Shown: positions 49,001 through 58,000 of the stretch, one piece after another | Layout of the letters: each line of letters begins with the position of its first letter | Position numbering within the stretch: the first letter of the stretch is position 1 | From: Bugulina stolonifera | Lineage: Eukaryota > Bryozoa > Gymnolaemata > Cheilostomatida > Bugulidae | DNA: 64,000 nucleotides | Direction: 5' to 3' | Assembly (NCBI GenBank): GCA_935421135.1 | Contig: OW285188.1 | Location: 16,221,233 to 16,285,232, forward strand | Notes under the pieces: model-generated | Database searches by the model: none | The model's input: the letters and a program-made list of their open reading frames with translations, nothing else | Told to the model about the DNA's origin: nothing | Position numbers and translations under genes: made by a program

Positions 49001-52000
49001 TACCGAAATCTCTGATTTCAATCTCAGCAAAGTCGTTGTTATCTAGTGTAAATAATATTTATTCACATATTTATATGTTATGTCATATACTATGAATTAA
49101 TTCGGTAAGTTACTGTAAGCCTATTAATGAGTAAATACCTGTATGCAGGTATAAACCTTGTATTCTATTCTTAACCTCACATAACACCGTTTCAGCATCA
49201 CAACCCAAAGTCTAAGAAAGCTCAAAGGAAACAAAAGCAGGAACCTGAAAAGGAGGCACCTCAGAATCCGAAGATGAGCAATTCAAAGCGGCTCACCAAA
49301 CCACTAACAGCATTCAATGAAGAGTGTGAGTTAGACAGTTGGCAACATGTGTGCGTGTGTACTTGCAGGCAGTTGTCTGTTACCTGGTTATGTGCTTACG
49401 GCTACTATTAATATTAATTATTACTAAAACCCACGACTACTAATATCACTGTCAGCGCTATATTTTAGCATGTCTATGAGATGATTACAGGGTTTTATAG
49501 TTGTGGTTGTGCAAATTATTGTAGTTACTTTAGCCTTGGACTATAACATAGCTTCAGAGGACATGGCCAGCTTTTCTGAAACAACTGATGGCCACCAGAA
49601 GACTCATGGTATGTTTATACTCCGTACTATACTAATATATGTACATATGGTATGTCTATACTCTGTAATATATGTACACAAGGTATGTGTATACTCTGTA
49701 ATATAATGTACACACGGTATGTCTATGCTCTGAGTAATATACATGTATAATATGTAATATATACAGCTTAGATTACCAGTATTGTAGTGAGAATACAACT
49801 TCTTGTAATAATTGTTATCTTCTTCTTGTTTGGAATTGACAGTATTTGTGAGCAGTCAAGGATTTATTTAGCTCCACATTTTTAGAAATAACCCATCCTA
49901 CAAGGGTTCGACTCAAGGGTACCTAATGGCCCTGCACATTGTTGAGTGCATTAACTCATATACCAGCTTGGCTTGGTATTTTTTCACTATTTTGGAACCA
50001 AATCTATGATTGCTTACAAATAAATTACTTGCAATAAGACGATCATTATAATATAAATTGTGTGACAACTTTTGATTTCAGCTGAGGCAGTGAAGAGACT
50101 GGTTGCAAATACTAGCCAAGTGCTTACTAGGACCCTGAAAGCGCAGATAGCTGCTGAGTAAGTAGCATCTCCTGTAATACTTAGGCATTAACGTTCACTA
50201 AATACGTGATAGATACTTTGTATATGTTACAATGTAGCAAATACTTTGTGAATCTTCAAAAATTGAGAGTTGTCTTCTCTTTATTTTGTAAGTTGTCTGC
50301 CCTTACCCCAAAACCCAGCATTACGCATTTAGCAGCTGTTAATTCCTGAGTACTTTCATCCCTTTTTGCATGTCATTTATGGGGTTGATACTCTGAGTTA
50401 AATGTCACCTCGTGATTTATTTACCATTAAGTTCATTGACCACTTGTGTGTACAACGAGCACTAGTTAGTTTGTTGCTTTGAAAATTCTTATATGAACAT
50501 CCATATGCAGGGACCTTGAAAGTATAGAGTGTAGTTTATTGTTTGTAAAATTTTTGCCTCAATTCTAGGAGAGCTACTCGTGATGGGAAAACTGGGGGAA
50601 AACTTTCTAACGCTCAAAGGCATGTATAATTTTACCACAATTATTGCTTTGGTTTTCTGTCTCCTGTCTCCTTTCTGATGGGTGAAGAATCAATGGTGAT
50701 GGTATATATAATAAATTTGAAGAATGTGATATATTAGATATATGTGTGCTGATATACTTGTAGAATTTTGGAATACATTACGTAAGAATTTCTAAAGAAG
50801 TGGTGGCGTTTTTGATGAATCAATATGGGCTGTGTGGACACTTGGACACCTAAACCCATGATATTATTAAGCAAGTCGTTTATCGGCAATTACTATATAT
50901 GAGTAATCCTATCACAACAGCTTGCCTTTTTTTGTAGAAGTAAACAGACTCAGAATATGCCATACACTTGGCACCGGAGCAGAGGCTATAGTATATTATC
51001 TAGATTACTTCCCAGTACTCTGGCTGCAAAAGAAGATACCAGATCTAGAATTCCAGAAAACCAATTTCCAGCTGAATCTGCTTCAAGTATATACAAGAGT
51101 TTTAGTTCAGATATTAACACTGGTTTAGCCTCTTCTTCAGATGTACGCATCTTAACCGATGATGGCATGGATGAATATTACGAGTGAGTGCCATTCTACA
51201 TGTATTTTGTATTGCTATAGACCAACTAGAACACGTCATCTGAATGAAAATTGGTGTGAAGTTCTTGCCCGACTCAGAACTCTGCTTCTACTGGCAACCA
51301 ATTTATTTATTTACCTATCTATTATACTATTAGTATTTGTGGTAATTTTCAGATTACATATTGATATTTATTTATGCTACCAGTTAGCAGTCACAGAAGT
51401 TACACAGATTGATATTATTAATAAATATCAATGAGTATTTTTATGAACGTGAAATTGAGTTGCTGACTGTTCAAAGGACAAATTCATTCCTTGCATAAAC
51501 TAACATCACATTAATAAATATAATATAATGTTGATAAATTCCATTATAAAATCAACTAGATGTACATGTAAACTAAGTTGCTGGTGGATGTAGTATTCTG
51601 AGTTGTGCTCAAGGGTTAGGGAGTTTGACTCACACCGACTTCTGTCTGAAATCTCTGAGCTCTTCCAGCTTTAACTTTTACTGCCACAAGCTTTAACAAG
51701 AGACTAAACTAGAGTTTGGCAGTAACAAATAAATGAATAGTAAAATATAAATGTATGAATACATGAATTAGTTTGTTATATCTGTGGTAATATTGTAACA
51801 GTACTTCTAGTGATATGCCCACTGGGTTCACCCCACTCTCACAGGAGACTAGCAGAACCTCTGTGATCAGCAAGCTGAGTGCTTCCAAACCGGTTGCCAG
51901 GAGAGACATAAATAACAATGCAGGAGGAAGTAGTGACACAGATCTGTATGATGACACTATGGAGTATGTTACTTGTATTCTCTCCTATGTACACTACTAG

Positions 52001-55000
52001 TTAGCACGGGTTACTGTGTGATTCATATTCCTATGGGCTCATCTCTCTCTAGTCCCCAGTGTACATTGTTCATCTGGTGGGCAATTGCTATTACATAGAT
52101 GAACATTAAACTGTACATCGAAAAACTGATTCTTGATGTTAACAGTCTGCACTCGATTCATGTGAGTTTTACAATTCATGTGAGATAGTGCTTCAACTAA
52201 TACTATAATGCTTTTTTATGTAAGCAGTACTTGTGGTTTGTTGGGTGGTGTGATGTCATGGGATATATATTATTATTAGATGTGGGACTAAAGCTGGAGG
52301 TAGGATATTCACCAGAGTGTCTGATAAGAACAATAATGCTAAGAAGAAGGACAGTAACTCAGAAGATAACAATGGACGGTGAGTAATCAGGCTATATGGC
52401 AGACAAGTCTTATTATTAGGACTGTTTAGTGATTTACAGTATGATAGAGAAATTTCTACAATTTGTATGTATGTATCATGAGTATATTATTCTACAATTA
52501 ATTCACCTCTCTTACTCCTTGATTCACCTGAGTGTTATATAAAGATCTGTAATGCTAACATGCAACTGATTTGTTCTCTACTGCTATAGAAGTGTGGTGG
52601 ACGAGAGGGTGGCTCAGCAAAAGTCAAAATTTCGTCACATGGCTTTTACTATTATTATTATTATTATTGTATATTGAATGTATCGTGTTATCGTGATAAT
52701 ATATCATGTATATCTATAACACAGAGCACGAGCGAATTCACTTAGCCCTGGTGGCAGTAAAATGTCCTCAACATTGACCTCTCCAAGCAATACACTAACA
52801 CCTAAACAAAAACTGAAAAGAGCTATCTCTCCACATCTGTTTGCTGCTGAGCTAAATCGTAAGTAGCCATATTGATTTCTTTTATTTCTTATTGGGCAAG
52901 TAGGTACTAACCTCGTAGTTTTTTAATTATACTGTTACCACCACATGATAATATTACAAATGAATTCTCGACATGACATGAACAGTTGACCTTGTGACCG
53001 TATAATGTTTAAGTTAACAATGAACGGCTGATCAACATGCAATGTATATAATATATTTGTTATACACTCGCATGTTTAATGTACTCCATCTTACTGAAGA
53101 TAAAGTCTTTGTGAGAGAAGAACTTCAATCAATAGTATCTGTTAGAGACAATATAATCAATTATACTGATGATTCTTCAGATTCTAATCGCTTTACCACA
53201 TTTTAACAGCCGATAACAGAGCGTGTTGGAATGTGTTTTTGTACCATTATGTAGTCTAACCACTATTCTTGCTATACTGCTTTCTATTCTGACAGAGGAG
53301 ACCCAATCCTCCAAATTTAATGCTAGTTCCATGCTCACTGCCTTCCCAGAGCCTAAGCTCTCTTTACCAACTGAGTCATCTGCCGGAACGTTCCGAGCAT
53401 CAAGTGAAAGAAAAACCTCCAGGATATGGTGAGTGTTGTAGAAAATTTCTTTGGCTTCTCAGGCAATACCAAGAATTAATCTTATTATCATAGAGCTGGA
53501 AATACACAAGACAACTTTTGGGTAATATTAAAATTGACACTTCATAATGCTTTCGAAGCTCAGAAAAATTACTGATAATGGGCAATCAATCGTTCCTAGA
53601 TAGCTGGCAATTTTAATAAATCTTCTACCGTAACTACCAAAATTTTCTCATTTGACCTTGAAAGTTCACATGAATGTTAAAAGATCAAAAAGTGCCTAAT
53701 GCTATAGTACAATAGGTGTTATAAAGCATAAAGCATGATACATAAATATTATGAAAAGCAAAATACTAATGGCAATAATTTGGTAGAACTAAAATTGAAT
53801 TATAATTTGCTTTGTCTGTTTCGTGGACTGACACTTTTCATAGAATGCACTAATAAAACATTGTTGCTGTAATGTATATTCTGCTCCTTCTTATTACCTT
53901 GCAAGTACAAGTAGATTGGAACAATATATACATGTAGTTTATTGTGCTCTTTCAGGGGGCCAGATAGGAGGAATAGTGGTGCAAGCACCTACTCTACCAA
54001 GTTAATCAATGTTATACAGATGTTTAAGATGTTCTCACCATATACTGCTAAGAACAAAGGGAAGGAGTCTGCTGATGGTGACCCTATGTGAGTTATATTG
54101 TACCTTAAAATCATGGTGCTCAGTGCGTAGACTGTATGTACTTCCTATTTTCTACTAGTTAATAATAGTGATAAGCGATTCTGACATGATCAAACTAGCT
54201 AGTTGGCTGGCTGACTGGTCGTTACGGTAATTTGATTTAACCATGGAGAACCACTGGGTAGATTATTCAGTATGATTTAGTCTCTCTCTCTATAGTCTTT
54301 ATCATGTAGTCCTGTTAAATTATCTATGGTCATGTATTTGTGGTAATGCAGTCATCTGTCTTATATACTGTCGGTGCACTCCATGCATACAGTCATTGTA
54401 TATACGAACGTATTTCTCAGTTGTTGATTATTTATTATAGAGATGTAGAGATCAATGTAATATCCGCTACACCTCGCAGCTCATTGCGAGCGAGTACCCG
54501 TTCCTGTAAGTCCATAAACCCTACTACTATTATAATATAACTATGTCCACAGGCCAGTGATTCAATTGAAATATTGTGTATACCAATGTTCAGATTGGGA
54601 CATCATCTGGTGACATCATTACTTATTGTTTTAATATTATTCATCAAATTAATCAAAATTTAAAGTTGGCTTGAATCCTGTGATGATCTGTTTATCAGCT
54701 ACTGACTTTAAAGCTTCATGGAACCATCTTGATGTTGGTGTTTGAAGCAAATATTATCTAAGATGTCAATATAGACAAATCCTGGCATATACAATGTAGC
54801 TCTTTTGTTTAGAAGTTGTCCTCTCCTTCTCTTCACTTGTAACGCATGTAGTAATAGGGATCCCTACTTTCATTGTGTTCCAGCAACTTTTGAGAGGTCT
54901 AGAAGAGCATTTTCCATTGAAGAAGAGAATGAGAAAGTAAGTATTACCATTGTGTGCGCTTTATTAAAGCACTATACACTTCCTGAAAAGTAGTTCACTG

Positions 55001-58000
55001 AATGTGCTACATGTCCATCTTTATCCTACAATTAATGTATACTGAGTGTGTGGGGTATATGAGATGTTGCAGCTACATTACACACATGTAATAGAACATG
55101 AATATATTTATTAATTTGTAACTGCAGAAGATGTCAGCCATGGGTGTGTTTAATCTTCCTGGAGTCAAATCTAAACTAAACATGATAGAGAACCTTCTGG
55201 GAAAGCAGGGCAAGAGTTTTAAAGTGATGAGGAATACTTTGGGAGGACAGAGGTAAGATATAGAAATATAAATGTAGAGACTAATGTAATATGGAATCAC
55301 TGGCTGGTGCTCATGGACTATATAAGTTATGGGATGCATGTGCAACTGGTGCAGCTTGATGTGTTTTAGATTCACATTTCAGATTCTACATTCAAATTCC
55401 ACTCAGAGGAAATAATATCTGTTCTATTGTATATGGTTTCATTGCTAATACTCATTAGCCAATTGTAAAGTTCTGAGACATTGCACCCAACTGTCACTTT
55501 ATCTTTACCCTCTAGTGCAGGCACTAGGGCAGTATTAACCACCCTAGCTATAGCCTGTAATATGTAATATGTATAATGCATGTAAGTAGAACCAAAACTA
55601 TTTTACACATGTGAATCTGAATACACTATAGGTGTCTTCGCGACTTCTTGGACGGACCCGGGTCGCAAATAAAAATCACAGGATGGTCGTCCGACCTGGA
55701 CAAAAGATCTATTGGCCTGGGATTTTGCTGGGCCGGACGAAACCATCTCTAGCCCATCGGTACACCTGATTTCTTCGTGCGAAAATGAGGATTTTGCTTT
55801 CCCGACCCCGATGTGTTCCCGACCCTGTGACGGGTGTGTGCCGTAAAATATTTTCGTAAATCGGCCTGGGTCTGAAGTTTAGGTCGCGAAGACACCTTAT
55901 GTGTTAGGTAAGCAGAATGGAAGCTCTGCTATAATCTGCAACCTACATGTATACTGTAGTAACTGTACTGTACATGTACATGTATGTACACAGTATGTGA
56001 TTTATTTTGAAAGCTATACTAAGCTATACTATACTGTACTATATGACTATATCATGTATAGTATGCTGGTGTGTTTTGTAGAATGAAAGCTATACCCAGT
56101 GAGCTAGATATGGTAAAGCGGCCTGGTGTAGCTAGAAAACCTTCATTAAATAGCTTGAAGAAAGCATTTCTTAACAGAAAGCATGTAAGGAATACATTAT
56201 GTATTACAATAATACAATAATGCAATAATGCAATAATAAATGGAGTATGGTGATGGTTGTGTAAAGAATAGCCATAGGATATTCAATTAACAGATGATGC
56301 TATTTATTTGTTGATATTCTTCAATATAAATTAATAGATAAACACTATATTTATGGTAATTAATATAATAGTGTAGCTATAGTTGACAATATCTATATTC
56401 ATCACACCTTCTTGTTACATAATAACATGTACTGTAGCACTCTGAGCCAATCCTACAGAGACAGTGGCTAATGCAGGAGATGAGAAGGATCCTATTAGAA
56501 CATGAACATAAGACTAGCAAGTGGAGCGAGACAGTGAGGACCTGCTACCCAGCCCTTCGCAGACTTGAGGTATGTAATTAGGCCCCAAGGTTAGTATTTA
56601 CTGTATTCTAAAAGGTAGATGCCATTCTACTTGAATTTGACATAGTTAGGGTTCTTCGGTAAAATTCCAGATGGAAAATTTGCCTTCTCAATCATATAAT
56701 GGTGTCACCGCAACCACACGCAAAGACAACTTGAAATCGTGTAATATTCCATCTAAGTATATTCTCAAGCTGCCATCACATGGGACTAATGTTAGCTATC
56801 ATTATAGTAAAAATTCTGAACATGAATTAATTTTGTGTGCACCCATAAGTTAATGATCATAAGCTAGAAGTTGTCCTCTTCCAATTTTAGTATTGCTGTT
56901 CTACCTCATTCAATTTCTCATTCTGGATATGAATTGGTTTACTATTTCTTGGTTACACAGTTGGTTAGTACCTGTGGTAGTGACACAAGTTGTCTACAAG
57001 TGCATGTACATGGGTTCTGGTCCCACCATTGGCTACAAAGAATTTGCCTCGAAGAAGGTTTTTTTCTGCATAAATAGTTGTTCTCCGTACCATGGTATAC
57101 AATTTATGACATGTTGTTCTGTATGATATTGAATACTACAATAAACGCTGTTCTAAAATGAAGAAACAATTGTCATTCATTGACAGTCAAGGAGCTTCTC
57201 AGCCAGTCCGAGTAGCTTATCAGTGCTATTGCCACACGTAATGTTAAGTTATCAATACTAATCAGCATAGAATTATATGTTACTCAATAATATGCTTGTA
57301 AGAGTATGCTAGTTACTTGGTTGGGCCAGTTGACCAGAGACTACCATCACACCTCTATTCATACTTCATAGTATAGACTTGCTGAGTCGGTCAAACACTC
57401 AGTCAATAACACAGTCTGTCTGAGTGTCAGTTGATTAGTTAGTCCAGTATTCATTTGGTACCAAGTCATAGCAATTAGTTGATCAAATAGCATCTGGCTA
57501 ATTTATGACAAATGTGATTGTAGCAAATCTCAATGCAATGTGTAATATTTGGTATGTCAGCCATGGAACCTGTATTCAGGAACAATTTCTTCTTATTACT
57601 TAGATTGATACAGAATGGACTGATGTAGTACTACTTGAGTACCTGCACACCATGACCGAGCTTATGGAGAACCTGATGGAGAGGGAGCACTTGCTCTCAC
57701 TTGTAGGCCGTAGTCTTCTCTCCATGACAGACGACATCAGAGTTGACAAGTCGTATAAAACTGTGAGTTAATTCTTTCTAACAACATGTGTATGTTATAT
57801 TAGCAACATATACAATATATTCATATGTCTATGCTATATTAGCAATATATACATTATATTCCCATGTCTATGCTATTTTCGCAATATATACATTATATTC
57901 CTATGTCTATGCTATTTTAGCAATATATACAGTATACATTCCTTGCAGTAACAATTTCATTATACTGACCTTCAAAATACAAGCATATAAAGGACCAACA

